Assembly (NCBI GenBank): GCA_964617565.1
Contig: CAZTYH010000002.1
Location: forward strand, 1 to 64,000
Direction of reading: 5' to 3'
DNA length: 64,000 bases
DNA from: JAKJGV01 sp964617565
Lineage (GTDB): Bacteria; Verrucomicrobiota; Kiritimatiellia; CAIQIC01; JAGNIJ01
Shown here: piece by piece, positions 49,578 to 58,148 of the stretch
Layout of the letters: the number at the start of each line of letters is the position of its first letter
Position numbering within the stretch: position 1 is the first letter of the stretch
Translations under genes and position numbers: made by a program
The notes under the pieces: model-generated
What the model saw: only the letters and a program-made list of their open reading frames with translations
Databases searched by the model: none
Told to the model about the DNA's origin: nothing

Positions 49578-50681
49578 GTGCCGGTTGTATCCACAATTAA
49601 GGGGAGTCGTTGCGAAGGCCTGCGCTTGCTTTTCGTATGGGCTGTCCTTTTTAGTCTTCTTTTCGCCACTTCAGCCCGTTCGTTGACCGTTGAATTTCCT
49701 TGCAACGCCGAATCCATCGAGAATTTCTCCGCTACTTTCATTGCGGAAGGTCGTATCGGCAACAACACCCCTGTCCCCGGTAACGCCTATGGCACATATG
49801 AGGTGGCCGTTTCGCAAACGACGCCCGGACCCTTCATTGAGGGTGAGACGGCACACTTCGTCTGGCAAACGGGAAAGAAGACGCCTTTTGTTCTTCGTTA
49901 TGATGCCGACGATGGAATCGCTGTCTTCAGCGTGGACAACACCAACGTCTGCCACATCCTTCCCGAACGCCTGCAGGATTCGACCGACATCCTCCTTCGC
50001 GTGCAATCCACCCGGAAAGAAAGCGGGATTCTTCTTCACGAGATGGAGCTGGATGGCGAGGCGATCACGAATATGCTCGGCGCTTCGCAATCGCTCGGCG
50101 AAGTGAATGCCCTTCGCATTTCAAGCATATCGCCCACCAACAGTTTTGTTTTACGCGGTTATGTCACAATGACTTTTCCTTCCGGCGCACGGCGGCCGCA
50201 AAACAAACAGCTTGGCTTTAAAATACTTGTTGGCCGTATGCCCCCCGCCCCTGTTGCCGATACCGATGGCGACGGCATTCCGGACTACTGGGAAGAAGAA
50301 CATTTCGGCGGCCCTGTCGGAGCCGTTGCTGATGAGGATGCCGACGGAGACGGCATGACAAACCTTGAAGAATTCATCGCCGGAACAAACCCGACAGATC
50401 CGCACTGCGCGTTCCGTGTGGTGATTGACAAGGTGCCTCCCCCGGCGCAAAACACAAGGGCCCCTGACGCTTCCGGGGACGGTTCGGTCGTTCAACTGGA
50501 ATGGCCGACTGTTTCAAATCGAACCTACATCATATGGCGTGCCACCCGCCTGGAGCCCGGCATGCGTAATTTCGAGAAGATCGCGGAAATCACATCCGCC
50601 TCGCTTCCCTGGAACATGTTCCACGATACAACGGCGACCAACAGCGCGCGCTACTTCTATCGCATTCAGATCAAACGCTGA
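49578..50681 (+). CDS. secreted protein with calcium-binding (type-3 thrombospondin-like) repeats
   Basis: The 367-residue product has a signal peptide (LLFVWAVLFSLLFATSARS, ending near residue 35). An N-terminal beta domain of about 175 residues (choice-of-anchor-like) follows. Then DTDGDGIPDYWEEEHF and DEDADGDGMTNLEEFIAGTN match two DxDxDG calcium loops, ending in PTDP, and a fibronectin-like segment (TYIIWRATRL) closes the protein. The D-x-D-G-D-G-(I/M) loops are typical of many exported PVC proteins. The start is GTG 49578 without a strong Shine-Dalgarno. The function is probably adhesive or structural. Confidence 0.78.
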   Translation: MPVVSTIKGSRCEGLRLLFVWAVLFSLLFATSARSLTVEFPCNAESIENFSATFIAEGRIGNNTPVPGNAYGTYEVAVSQTTPGPFIEGETAHFVWQTGKKTPFVLRYDADDGIAVFSVDNTNVCHILPERLQDSTDILLRVQSTRKESGILLHEMELDGEAITNMLGASQSLGEVNALRISSISPTNSFVLRGYVTMTFPSGARRPQNKQLGFKILVGRMPPAPVADTDGDGIPDYWEEEHFGGPVGAVADEDADGDGMTNLEEFIAGTNPTDPHCAFRVVIDKVPPPAQNTRAPDASGDGSVVQLEWPTVSNRTYIIWRATRLEPGMRNFEKIAEITSASLPWNMFHDTTATNSARYFYRIQIKR

Positions 50682-50797
50682 TCTTCAAGACCAGCCGTTG
50701 TGTTCCGGGCACTTGTCTGCCGTTGGCAACCCGGAAAATCCTGGCGGGCTTTACCATTGACCGATTCGCCATCCTCCGTTTGAATGGCCTGACAGCA

Positions 50798-51601
50798 ATG
50801 AAAATTTTCCGCCATACAAATTCAACAAAACGTCATGCTATAGCATGGTGTTTTGTTGAATTTGTATTGATCGTGCTGCTGACGGGATGCGGTGGCCGCG
50901 GCGGGCCCGACGGGCTTCTGAAGGAGCTCGAATCGGCAAAAACGCCGGGCTACGTTTTCGATTTTGCCCGGGTAGTAAATTCTCCCGACCGCACCGCGAT
51001 CGAGCAAACGCTGCGTAAAGTCGAGTTCTCCACCGGCGCGGAAGTAAAGGTGGTTACGCTTCCCTCTTTGCGTGGCGGAGATGTCGAAGACTTCGCAAAT
51101 CGTCTTTTCGAGCGATGGGGCATTGGCAAAAAAGACGAGGATAACGGCGTGTTGATCCTCGCCGCCATCGAAGATCGCACCATGCGCATCGAAGTCGGAT
51201 ATGGCCTCGAACCTGTCATTACCGATGCGGCCGCCGGACGGATTCGCGATCAGTTCATGCTGCCCGCTTTTCGCCAGGGCAATTACTCGGCCGGCCTGCG
51301 CGCCGGTGCCGAAGCCGTTGCCGCCGCGATCGGCGGCAAGACCATGACCACGACGCCACCTTCCCGGGAGGAACCGGACGAAGGACCGCTCGATATGGTC
51401 ATCCGGTTATTCATCATGATCGTTATCGTGATCTTCGTGATACGACATCCGTTTCTCGCCCTGCTCCTTTTGGGGGGTGGCCGGGGCGGACGTTCATACG
51501 GAGGAGGCTTTGGCGGCGGGGGTTTCGGCGGTGGCGGATTTGGAGGAGGCGGATTCGGAGGAGGCATGTCCGGAGGAGGCGGCGCGAGCGGCCGATGGTA
51601 G
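50798..51601 (+). CDS. TPM domain (YgcG-like) lipoprotein
   Basis: The 267-residue TPM-domain protein has an N-terminal signal and lipobox LLTGC. The TPM domain (about 42-165) is recognised by VFDFARVVNSPDRTAIEQTL, FSTGAEVKVVTLPSLRGG, ERWGIGKKDEDNGVLILAAI and RIEVGYGLEPVITDA. A transmembrane helix follows near residue 205-225, then a long glycine/phenylalanine-rich tail (GGGFGGGGFGGGG). TPM/YgcG genes often lie with LemA genes. ATG 50798 is chosen; the first codons lie in a near-perfect palindrome (50814-50867). AAGGAG at 51614-51619 marks the start of the next gene just before the gap. Confidence 0.87.
   Translation: MKIFRHTNSTKRHAIAWCFVEFVLIVLLTGCGGRGGPDGLLKELESAKTPGYVFDFARVVNSPDRTAIEQTLRKVEFSTGAEVKVVTLPSLRGGDVEDFANRLFERWGIGKKDEDNGVLILAAIEDRTMRIEVGYGLEPVITDAAAGRIRDQFMLPAFRQGNYSAGLRAGAEAVAAAIGGKTMTTTPPSREEPDEGPLDMVIRLFIMIVIVIFVIRHPFLALLLLGGGRGGRSYGGGFGGGGFGGGGFGGGGFGGGMSGGGGASGRW
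50814..50867. repeat. 54-bp AT-rich near-perfect palindrome
   Basis: Two 27-nt arms (50814-50840 and 50841-50867) are reverse complements except for two adjacent positions; the centre is CATGCTATAGCATG. The element is AT-rich compared with the surrounding GC-rich DNA and falls inside the signal-peptide codons of the TPM lipoprotein. It could be a regulatory site, an inserted palindromic element or a hairpin in the mRNA. Confidence 0.75.
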
Positions 51602-51620
51602 AAACCGGACGCAAGGAGAT

Positions 51621-51720
51621 NNNNNNNNNNNNNNNNNNNNNNNNNNNNNNNNNNNNNNNNNNNNNNNNNNNNNNNNNNNNNNNNNNNNNNNNNNNNNNNN
51701 NNNNNNNNNNNNNNNNNNNN
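51621..51720. other. assembly gap (100 N)
   Basis: The Ns separate the TPM gene from a truncated gene. The left contig ends in CGCAAGGAGAT, which looks like a ribosome-binding site for the next gene, so its start is in the gap. Confidence 0.98.
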
Positions 51721-52166
51721 TGCTCGACATGAAAGAGTGCCACCGGATCCTTGCCGGCGAGGATGTGTTAAGCGGCATCGCGGTGGACCGTGAAAACCTG
51801 CGACTTCAAATCGAGCACGAGCTGAAAGGAAAACTGATCCAGCTTCGCGAACAATACATGCTGGCCGGCGGCCGTTCGCGCGCCATCAAAGAACTGATGC
51901 TGCGCTCCCTGTCGCCATTTCTTGTGCTGTTCCGGGCCGCGCTCCGGCTGTTCCAGGAAACGGTTCCCGCGCGCAAAATGGATGCGCTTGATGCACTTGC
52001 CAGACATATTGGCTACAAGCCGGATGTATTCGTCGAGTTGCGGCGGGCGAAAGAAGGAGCGGCCCCTTTAAGCGCGGCGGATCTTCACGGCCTTTTTGCA
52101 CGCTACCTTGCCGCAGTTGAAAAGGTCACGGCCGCGGTGGACGAACACCTGCAGAAGAGTGATTGA
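51721..52166 (+). CDS. hypothetical protein, 5' end lost in assembly gap
   Basis: About 148 residues are readable. The visible part begins LDMKECHRILAGEDVLSGI and is helix-rich (RLQIEHELKGKLIQLREQYM, then SRAIKELMLRSLSPFLVLFR), with a terminal segment LHGLFARYLAAVEKVTAAVD. I recall similar C-terminal helical parts in proteins that begin with a nucleotidyltransferase-like domain, but the N-terminal half is missing, so this is a guess. The gene follows the TPM lipoprotein and likely belongs to the same operon. Confidence 0.55.
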
Positions 52167-52305
52167 ATGTGTTTGTTGCCGCATTGTGAATACCGCTCCC
52201 CGCTTCGTTGCTGCGGCTTTCAAGAATAAAGGGGATCGAGGCCAACGCAAGCAGCGCAATCCCTACACTTAATAACGCACAAACCCGGCTCACTTTCTTT
52301 CGCAT
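52126..52305 (-). CDS. possible small membrane protein
   Basis: A 59-codon frame starts MRKKVSRVCALLSVGIALLA (ATG 52305), with a GGGGG stretch about eight bases upstream. It has one hydrophobic signal or anchor (7-27) and then a short Ser/Asn-rich tail. Its end overlaps the convergent hypothetical gene by 41 bp. It may be real or fortuitous; the rest of the 258-bp spacer (52306-52425) shows nothing convincing. Confidence 0.3.
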   Translation of the reverse strand: MRKKVSRVCALLSVGIALLALASIPFILESRSNEAGSGIHNAATNTFNHSSAGVRPPRP

Positions 52306-52425
52306 TTCTAAAACCCCCTGCCAAGCGCTGGAGGTTCTTCTAACGCATGCAAAAAGAAACCACAATCCGGGGAACTGGAACTTCAGATAATCCTACAAGT
52401 TCGCGCTTTTGGAGTTGCGGGCGGC

Positions 52426-53229
52426 TCATTTGACCGCTTCGCCCTTGAACCACGTATAGAAAAAGGTTCCCAACGGCGGATAGCCGGCTTGATCGAGATC
52501 GGCAACGCCCTTCCGCCACGTGGCCTCATCCACCCCGCCCGAATCAAGCGCGCGCTGCCGCGCCGTCTCCACCATTGGAACGATGATTTTATGCACCACT
52601 CCGTCCAGTAGCGCCGGGTTGCCGGCATCCGCATAAACCCATCGCGGCTCAACGCGCCGGACATGAAAGCCCGCCTTTCGAAGCAGGGGAAAAACAGATC
52701 GGCCGATCAAGGGCTCGTGCCCCAGTCGCTGTTGCTCGTGAATCAGCGCTTTCCAGACGATCAGCGATTCCGCCGTTTGCGGATGCCAGAAGCACGATCC
52801 ATGGTCGCCTTCGATCACCGTGATCATTCCGCCGGGCTTCAACACCCGCCGCAATTCCTGAAGGGTCTGCACCGGATCCGGCAGATGCTCGAGCACAAAG
52901 CAAACGAAGATGTGATCGAACCGGTCGTCGGTGAACGATAAATTGCTGATGTTTGCCTGGTGAAAGCGAACGCTCGCAACGCCCAACTCCTCCATCCTCC
53001 GCTTCGCCTGCTCCAGGGATTCGCGACTCAAATCCACGCAGGTAATTTGCGCGCCCGGATTGCGGCGGGCGAGGATTTCGGTCTGGGCGCCGACCCCGCA
53101 TCCCGCCTCCAGCACTTTGCTGCCCGCCGGGAACGACGTGCCTTCATGCAGGAGCTTTTCCAGGATCTGCGACTGTTCCTGCAATCGCTGTGCCTCGCGC
53201 GGCGAGTAACCATGCACATATTCCGTCAT
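52426..53229 (-). CDS. class I SAM-dependent methyltransferase
   Basis: The 267-residue enzyme has a Rossmann-like SAM-binding core. Motif I is VLEAGCGVGAQT (39-50), the acidic loop is ITCVDLSRESLEQA and motif IV/post is FDHIFVCFVLEHLPDP, then LKPGGMITVIEGDHG. The start MTEYVHGYSPREAQRLQEQS is the characteristic opening of a methyltransferase family with a YVHGYS..E..RL prefix. ATG 53229 was chosen; a longer frame to 53364 overlaps the divergent gene. The substrate is unknown. It is transcribed away from the LacI-like gene. Confidence 0.88.
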   Translation of the reverse strand: MTEYVHGYSPREAQRLQEQSQILEKLLHEGTSFPAGSKVLEAGCGVGAQTEILARRNPGAQITCVDLSRESLEQAKRRMEELGVASVRFHQANISNLSFTDDRFDHIFVCFVLEHLPDPVQTLQELRRVLKPGGMITVIEGDHGSCFWHPQTAESLIVWKALIHEQQRLGHEPLIGRSVFPLLRKAGFHVRRVEPRWVYADAGNPALLDGVVHKIIVPMVETARQRALDSGGVDEATWRKGVADLDQAGYPPLGTFFYTWFKGEAVK

Positions 53230-53291
53230 AACGTGCGCGATGATGCCCGCAAGGAGTGTCGCGGTAAAGCGGAAAGCCGTTCCGGCCCTAT

Positions 53292-53319
53292 TTGAATTTT
53301 TTGTTGTTCCGGGTATACT
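53292..53319 (+). promoter_or_regulatory. promoter for the HTH-less LacI-like gene
   Basis: TTGAAT (53292-53297) and TATACT (53314-53319) have a 16-bp spacer. The predicted start site (about 53326) coincides with the ATG at 53327, so the mRNA would be leaderless. The extended -10 also has GG before TATACT. Confidence 0.6.
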
Positions 53320-53326
53320 GTGGTCC

Positions 53327-54178
53327 ATGCCTGTTGGAAAAGCGAAGAAGAGCAGTCCGGTCACTATCGGGGTCGTCTTTCATGAATTGACCTCCGGCTT
53401 TTACTCTTTGATCATGACGGGCATTGACCTGGAGGCCTTCAAGCTGGGCTACCAACTCCTCATCACGGTCTCAAAACCTGAAGTGCCCGGACAGTGCTCC
53501 GCGTACGACATTCTCGAAAAGGCACAAGTGGACGGGTTGATTGTGCTCGACTCCACGATGACGCCGGAAACACTGGGTCGCCTCAAAGCGTCGGGCAAAC
53601 CCATGGCGATCATTCAAAATACGTTTTCCGACGACGAGCTTTCGGCGGTAGTCGCGGACAACATCGGCGGCGCCTACAAGGCCATGAAGCACCTGCTGGA
53701 CCAGGGATACCGGAAGCTGTTGATTGTGACCGGTGCGCCCACCGTCGAGGATTCCGATCTTCGCATGCGTGGTTGCGAAAAGGCGCTTGCCGAATACGGC
53801 ATGACGATCAACGACGTGGGCGTGATCGTAGGCGACTACAAGGCCTCGGAGGCCTTGCACGCTTTACGCAACTTCCGCGAACGGCACGGCCTGCCACGGG
53901 CCATCTTCGCGTTCAACGACGACATGGCTCTCGCCATCATGAAGGAGTTCCGGCAGCGCGGAATTGAAGTGCCCGAAGAAGTTGCCATCGTCGGCTTCGA
54001 CGGCATTGACGCAGCCGATCTTATGGGTCTGACCACGGTGAAAGTTCCCATGGTAGAAGTCGGCAAGGAAGCGGTTCGGCTTGTGGCCGAGCGCATTCAG
54101 AATTCCGACGCCCCGTCCCGTCACGTAGTCAAGGAAACCGCGCTCATCATCCGCGAATCCTGCGGTGCGCGGGCGTAA
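53327..54178 (+). CDS. LacI-type effector-binding domain without DNA-binding head
   Basis: The 283-residue protein is the periplasmic-binding-like core of a LacI/GalR regulator: TIGVVFHELTSGFYSLIMTG, DGLIVLDSTMT, VVADNIGGAYKAMKHLLDQG, AIFAFNDDMALAIMKEF and the VAIVGFDGIDAADLMGLTTV hinge. Only nine residues precede it (MPVGKAKKS), so the usual 60-residue helix-turn-helix and hinge helix are missing. It has no signal peptide. It could be a cytoplasmic ligand sensor or antagonist of another regulator such as the GntR/LacI hybrid at 57 kb, or a degenerate regulator. It converges on ygeY. Confidence 0.82.
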   Translation: MPVGKAKKSSPVTIGVVFHELTSGFYSLIMTGIDLEAFKLGYQLLITVSKPEVPGQCSAYDILEKAQVDGLIVLDSTMTPETLGRLKASGKPMAIIQNTFSDDELSAVVADNIGGAYKAMKHLLDQGYRKLLIVTGAPTVEDSDLRMRGCEKALAEYGMTINDVGVIVGDYKASEALHALRNFRERHGLPRAIFAFNDDMALAIMKEFRQRGIEVPEEVAIVGFDGIDAADLMGLTTVKVPMVEVGKEAVRLVAERIQNSDAPSRHVVKETALIIRESCGARA

Positions 54179-55366
54179 TCACCCAAACGCCGCCACCAAT
54201 CCTGCATAAAACGCTGCCGCGCGAACCAGGTGATCCACCTCGATCTGCTCGTCGGGAAAGTGCGCAAACTTTTCGTGGCCCGGGCCGAATCCCAGCGAAG
54301 GAATGCCGAACATGCCGGCCGTCGCGATACCGTTTGTGCTGAACGTCCAGTGGCCGACCTCGGGATCCTTCCCGAACGTGGCCTTGTATCCGGCGATCGC
54401 TTTTTGCACATGTGGCGAAGACTCCGGAAATTCCCATGTCGGATAGTATTTTTTTGTTGGATATGTCAGGCCTTTCCAGCTCGGAACGGCATAGTCCAGC
54501 ACCGTTACCCTGGCGCCTGCCGCCTTGACCGATGGCAGGTCGTACAGCTCCTTCACGGACGTTTCTTCCGTCTCGCCGATCGTCAATCGCCGGTCGAGGT
54601 GGATCGTGCATCCGTCCGCGACCGCGCAAAGGCTCGGAGAGGTGGAACGAATGTGGCTGATCGTGACCGTGCCTTTCCCAAGCGGTTCGCGCGGCGGCAA
54701 ACGTTCATTCAGCTTCTCGATGTCCTGGATGATCGGGGCCATTTTATAGACCGCATTGACTCCGCGCTCCGGCGCGGAACCGTGACAGGACACGCCTTCC
54801 GTGGAGACTTCGATCTCCATGCGCCCGCGATGCCCGCGGTAAATGCGCAGGCTGGTGGGCTCCGTCAGGCACACCACGTCGGGCTTCAGCTTGTGCTCCT
54901 TGACGATGTATTGCCAGCAGAGTCCGTCGCAATCCTCTTCCTGAACCGACGCGACGACATACACCGAAACGTTCTTCGGCAAGCCCGCTTCCTTCAGCAG
55001 CGGCGCGCAGTAAATCGAGGAGGCCACGCCGCCTTTCTGATCGCTCGCACCGCGTCCGTAGATGACGCCGTTTTCCAGCGAGGCGGGATAGGGTTTCTTT
55101 TTCCAGAGCGATGCGTTGCCGACATCCACCGTGTCGCAATGTCCGTCGAACGCGATCTTGACCGGTCCATTCCCGATGCGCCCGATCAGGTTGCCCATGC
55201 CGTCCACCGTAACCTCATCGTAGCCGAGCTTCTTCATCTCGTCGGCCATGCGCGCCACGACAGCGCCTTCCTGGCTGCTGAGCGATGGGATGGACACGAT
55301 ATCCAGCATGAACTGCGTCAGCGCTTTTTCGTTTTTCTTCGCAAGCTCGTAGAATTTATTATTCAC
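54179..55366 (-). CDS. ygeY: YgeY family M20-type hydrolase
   Basis: This 395-residue zinc-dependent amidohydrolase belongs to the M20/ArgE/DapE superfamily, YgeY branch (sometimes called selenium-metabolism-linked because of its neighbours elsewhere). Metal motifs are FDGHCDTVDVG (near residue 72), YGRGASDQKGGV, SVQEEDCDG and the terminal GFGPGHEKFAHFPDEQI. A dimerisation lid with GRMEIEVSTEGVSCHGSAP lies between. The start at 55366 is the first in-frame ATG after the upstream PLP gene, 19 bp away. The physiological substrate is unproven. It pairs with the PLP-dependent enzyme upstream. Confidence 0.88.
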   Translation of the reverse strand: MNNKFYELAKKNEKALTQFMLDIVSIPSLSSQEGAVVARMADEMKKLGYDEVTVDGMGNLIGRIGNGPVKIAFDGHCDTVDVGNASLWKKKPYPASLENGVIYGRGASDQKGGVASSIYCAPLLKEAGLPKNVSVYVVASVQEEDCDGLCWQYIVKEHKLKPDVVCLTEPTSLRIYRGHRGRMEIEVSTEGVSCHGSAPERGVNAVYKMAPIIQDIEKLNERLPPREPLGKGTVTISHIRSTSPSLCAVADGCTIHLDRRLTIGETEETSVKELYDLPSVKAAGARVTVLDYAVPSWKGLTYPTKKYYPTWEFPESSPHVQKAIAGYKATFGKDPEVGHWTFSTNGIATAGMFGIPSLGFGPGHEKFAHFPDEQIEVDHLVRAAAFYAGLVAAFG

Positions 55367-55385
55367 GTTGCCTCCATCTTTCGAT

Positions 55386-56870
55386 TCACAATTGCTTCAA
55401 CAAGCCGGTCGCATCGTTGAAATCGGCGATCAGCTTGTCCCACTCGTCCACCTGTTCCTGGGCAAAAAGCTCCTGCCAGAACTCATCGCTCCACAGGGCG
55501 CGCAGATCCTCCGAATCCTTGGCCTGCTGCTCCACCCATGTGAAGTACTTGAAGTTGTGCAGCGCCTTGCGGTCGAAGCAGGTCAGTTCCCGCATGTTGT
55601 CGGTTCCGATCCCTTCGAGATAGCGCCCGAAATGCCGGCCGGCCATTGCGGCTGTATATTTCCCATGCTGCTCTTCCATCTCCCTGCTGCGCGATGCGTA
55701 CAGCTCCATCGAGTCGGTCAGGGGCGTAAAAATCACGTCGCGCGACCCCAACTCGTAGTGTTTCGCCATCTTGATTGCCGCGACCAGGTTGCAGATGCAG
55801 GAAATACCCAACTGGTCCAGGCTGTGCACGACATCCGGCTGCACGCCCTGTTCCACGAGAAAATGCCGGCCCGCCTCTTCGTTGAACAACCGCAGCAGTT
55901 GCATCACCTGCTCGTCATCCACGGCAATAACAGCGTCCGTGTTTTTCACGTTGTGAATCCACGGTACGTGCTTGTCGCCGATGCCTTCGATGCGATGCGC
56001 GCCGAAGCCGAACTGGTAGAGGGTCGGACATTGCAGCGCCTCTACCGCACCCACGCGCAGGAAAGGATGCCTGGTCCGAAGGAAATCGCCCGCCGCAATC
56101 GTGCCCGCCGAGCCGGTCGCGCTGACATAGCCCGACAGCTTCATGCCCTTGTGCTCGAAATGCTTTCTGAAAATCTCCTCGATCGCCCCGCCCGTCATCT
56201 GGTAGTGCCAGATCGAATTGCCGAACTCCTCGAACTGGTTGAAGATCACGATCTTGTCTCCGCGCTCGCGCCGCAGCTCCCAGCACTTGTCGTAGATTTC
56301 CTTCACGTTCGATTCGGTGCCCGGCGTCGCGATCACTTCATCCGTTCCAATCTCGTGCAACCATTCAAACCGTTCTCGGCTCATGCCCTCGGGAAGAATC
56401 GCGACGGCGGGACAGGCCAGCAGGGCGCAATCGTACGCGCCGCCGCGGCAATAATTGCCAGTGGAAGGCCAGACCGCCTTCTGGGTGGTGGGATCAAAAT
56501 TGCCCGAAACCAGGCGCGGGACCAGGCACCCGTAGGCTGCGCCGACCTTGTGGGCACCGGTCGGAAACCATTTGCCGACAAGGCCGACGATTTTCGCTTC
56601 CACGCCGGTCAACGCGGAGGGAAACTCGATCCAATTGCCTTCGTTGAAGCCACCGCCTTTCGGTTTCGGCTCATTTTTCCACGTGATGCGGAAAAGGTTC
56701 AGCGGGTTGATATCCCACAAGCCGATGTCCTTCAGCTTTTCGCGAATCGCCTCGGGGACGCGCGACGGATCCTTCTGTTCGGCAAACCGGGGGAGAATGA
56801 TGTTTCGTTCACGCGCGCGCGCGACCGCTTTCTTAAGAACATCTTTGCGGATGGACTGGATGATTCTCAT
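55386..56870 (-). CDS. fold-type II PLP-dependent enzyme of unknown specificity
   Basis: The 494-residue enzyme has the layout of tryptophan synthase beta/cysteine synthase-like proteins. The Schiff-base lysine is probably Lys108 in FPTGAHKVGAAYG, a sequence closer to the TGAHK of tryptophan synthase beta than to the usual SxKDR of cysteine synthase. A phosphate cup is GYVSATGSAGTIAAGD. ITWKNEPKPKGGGFN lies near the start. AGGAGG lies ten bases before ATG 56870; the extension to 56951 lacks such a site. With ygeY directly downstream it is likely an amino-acid lyase or deaminase whose product is handled by that hydrolase; the substrate is unknown. Confidence 0.82.
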   Translation of the reverse strand: MRIIQSIRKDVLKKAVARARERNIILPRFAEQKDPSRVPEAIREKLKDIGLWDINPLNLFRITWKNEPKPKGGGFNEGNWIEFPSALTGVEAKIVGLVGKWFPTGAHKVGAAYGCLVPRLVSGNFDPTTQKAVWPSTGNYCRGGAYDCALLACPAVAILPEGMSRERFEWLHEIGTDEVIATPGTESNVKEIYDKCWELRRERGDKIVIFNQFEEFGNSIWHYQMTGGAIEEIFRKHFEHKGMKLSGYVSATGSAGTIAAGDFLRTRHPFLRVGAVEALQCPTLYQFGFGAHRIEGIGDKHVPWIHNVKNTDAVIAVDDEQVMQLLRLFNEEAGRHFLVEQGVQPDVVHSLDQLGISCICNLVAAIKMAKHYELGSRDVIFTPLTDSMELYASRSREMEEQHGKYTAAMAGRHFGRYLEGIGTDNMRELTCFDRKALHNFKYFTWVEQQAKDSEDLRALWSDEFWQELFAQEQVDEWDKLIADFNDATGLLKQL

Positions 56871-56961
56871 AGAACAGAGACCTCCTGCGCCCGGACCAAC
56901 CATTGACCCGCGCCGTTTCGTGAAAGTACGCCCGCCATTCAGAGGCGTCAATACGGGCTGT

Positions 56962-58113
56962 TTACGACTTCACCGGCCCGGTGGAATTCCGCACGACAAG
57001 GCGGGGCGGAACGACGGTAACGATAGGTACGCGGTTGCGATCGGCAATGGCCTGCTTCAATTGCTCCACGGCATACCGGCCCATCAACTCTTTTTCGATA
57101 TGCACGGTGGTGAGCGGCGGATGTGTCAGCGAAGCCCATGCAATGTCGTCATATCCGACAATCGAGATATCGTCCGGCACCTTGAGCCCGGACAGCACGT
57201 AAAGGGCCTGCAGCGCGCCGGAGGCCATTTCATCATTAAAGAAGAATACACCCGTTGGACGCTCCTGCACCGCCAGCATGTGACGTACAGCGGTATATCC
57301 TCCGCGCGGGGTGAAATCACTTTCGATGATCTCAACCTGGTTTTCCGCTATACCCGCTTCTTTTGCCGCAAGCAGCGCGCCCGCCTGGCGGTCCCGCGTC
57401 ACTTTCCACGCCTGGGGACCGGTGACGAGCGCAAGCTTCCGGTGGCCCAGCGACACCAGGTGCTCGATCGCCTGGTGTCCGCCCGCTTCGTTATCCACGA
57501 CAATTGAATCCGCGCGCCGCCCCCATGCGCGATCATCCAGCGTCACGGAAGGCAGGCCCGTGGAAAGCAGCTTGCGGATGGGGTCCATCTGCGCGGGGCC
57601 CACGAAAATCGCGCCATCGAGCTTGGCCTCCAGCACCATTTTGCAGAACACGTTCTGCGCAATGCCGTCCGAGCAGAACACCAGCAGGTGGTCGCCGCCC
57701 TGCTGAATCGCCAGCCGCGCCTGGTCCATCAACTCGGTATGATAGCGCCCTGTATTTCCGCCGTCGGTCACCGTGGAAACCCACCCGATCGCGAGCGGGC
57801 GTTCGGGATCATTCTTTTTCCTGCTTTCGGCCGGATCCACAACAAATGTTCCGCGCGCCGCGACCGTGTAAACAAGTCCGGCGGAAGCGAGGTCGGCGAT
57901 CGCCTGCATGACCGTCGCCTTGTTAATGCCGAACTGCGTGGCGATATCATCCATCGAGGGAAGCATGTCGCCGGGGTGCAAACGCCCCTCCTCAATGTCT
58001 TTCCGCAAAAGAGCCGACACCTGCTGATAAAGGAATTGCGCCTTGCCGGTTCCACGCACCAGGCGCGCCGCCTTGTTCTTGCCCGCTCTCCGGGTCTTTT
58101 TTGACTTTGCCAT
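56962..58113 (-). CDS. GntR-headed, LacI-type effector domain regulator (AraR-like)
   Basis: The 383-residue hybrid regulator has a winged helix of the GntR family at 26-92 (FLYQQVSALLRKDIEEGRLH, LPSMDDIATQFGINKATVMQ). A LacI/GalR-type sugar-binding fold follows (LAIGWVSTVTDGG, DSIVVDNEAGGHQAIEHLV, VFFFNDEMASGALQALYVL, SIVGYDDIAWASLTHPPLTT). It is the AraR arrangement. Start MAKSKKTRR at 58113 is chosen over 58134. A 22-bp palindrome 36 bp upstream of this start is a good autoregulatory operator. It lies immediately upstream of the PLP-ygeY pair and probably controls it. Confidence 0.9.
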   Translation of the reverse strand: MAKSKKTRRAGKNKAARLVRGTGKAQFLYQQVSALLRKDIEEGRLHPGDMLPSMDDIATQFGINKATVMQAIADLASAGLVYTVAARGTFVVDPAESRKKNDPERPLAIGWVSTVTDGGNTGRYHTELMDQARLAIQQGGDHLLVFCSDGIAQNVFCKMVLEAKLDGAIFVGPAQMDPIRKLLSTGLPSVTLDDRAWGRRADSIVVDNEAGGHQAIEHLVSLGHRKLALVTGPQAWKVTRDRQAGALLAAKEAGIAENQVEIIESDFTPRGGYTAVRHMLAVQERPTGVFFFNDEMASGALQALYVLSGLKVPDDISIVGYDDIAWASLTHPPLTTVHIEKELMGRYAVEQLKQAIADRNRVPIVTVVPPRLVVRNSTGPVKS

Positions 58114-58148
58114 GATGAAGACTCCCGCCCGCAAACCCTCGCCGAGGC

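Noticed and set aside
49457..49768. 103-residue minus-strand frame in the AT-rich spacer
   Set aside because: It overlaps the signal-peptide region of the calcium-repeat gene on the other strand and has no ribosome-binding site or motif.
51477..51601. Glycine-rich tail of the TPM protein as an independent repeat protein or inverted-repeat element
   Set aside because: Gly/Phe-rich tails are usual in YgcG/TPM proteins, and the frame is continuous with the domain.
54230..56906. long plus-strand frames (54230-55420 and 55368-56906)
   Set aside because: They are antisense to ygeY and the PLP enzyme, both of which carry family motifs.
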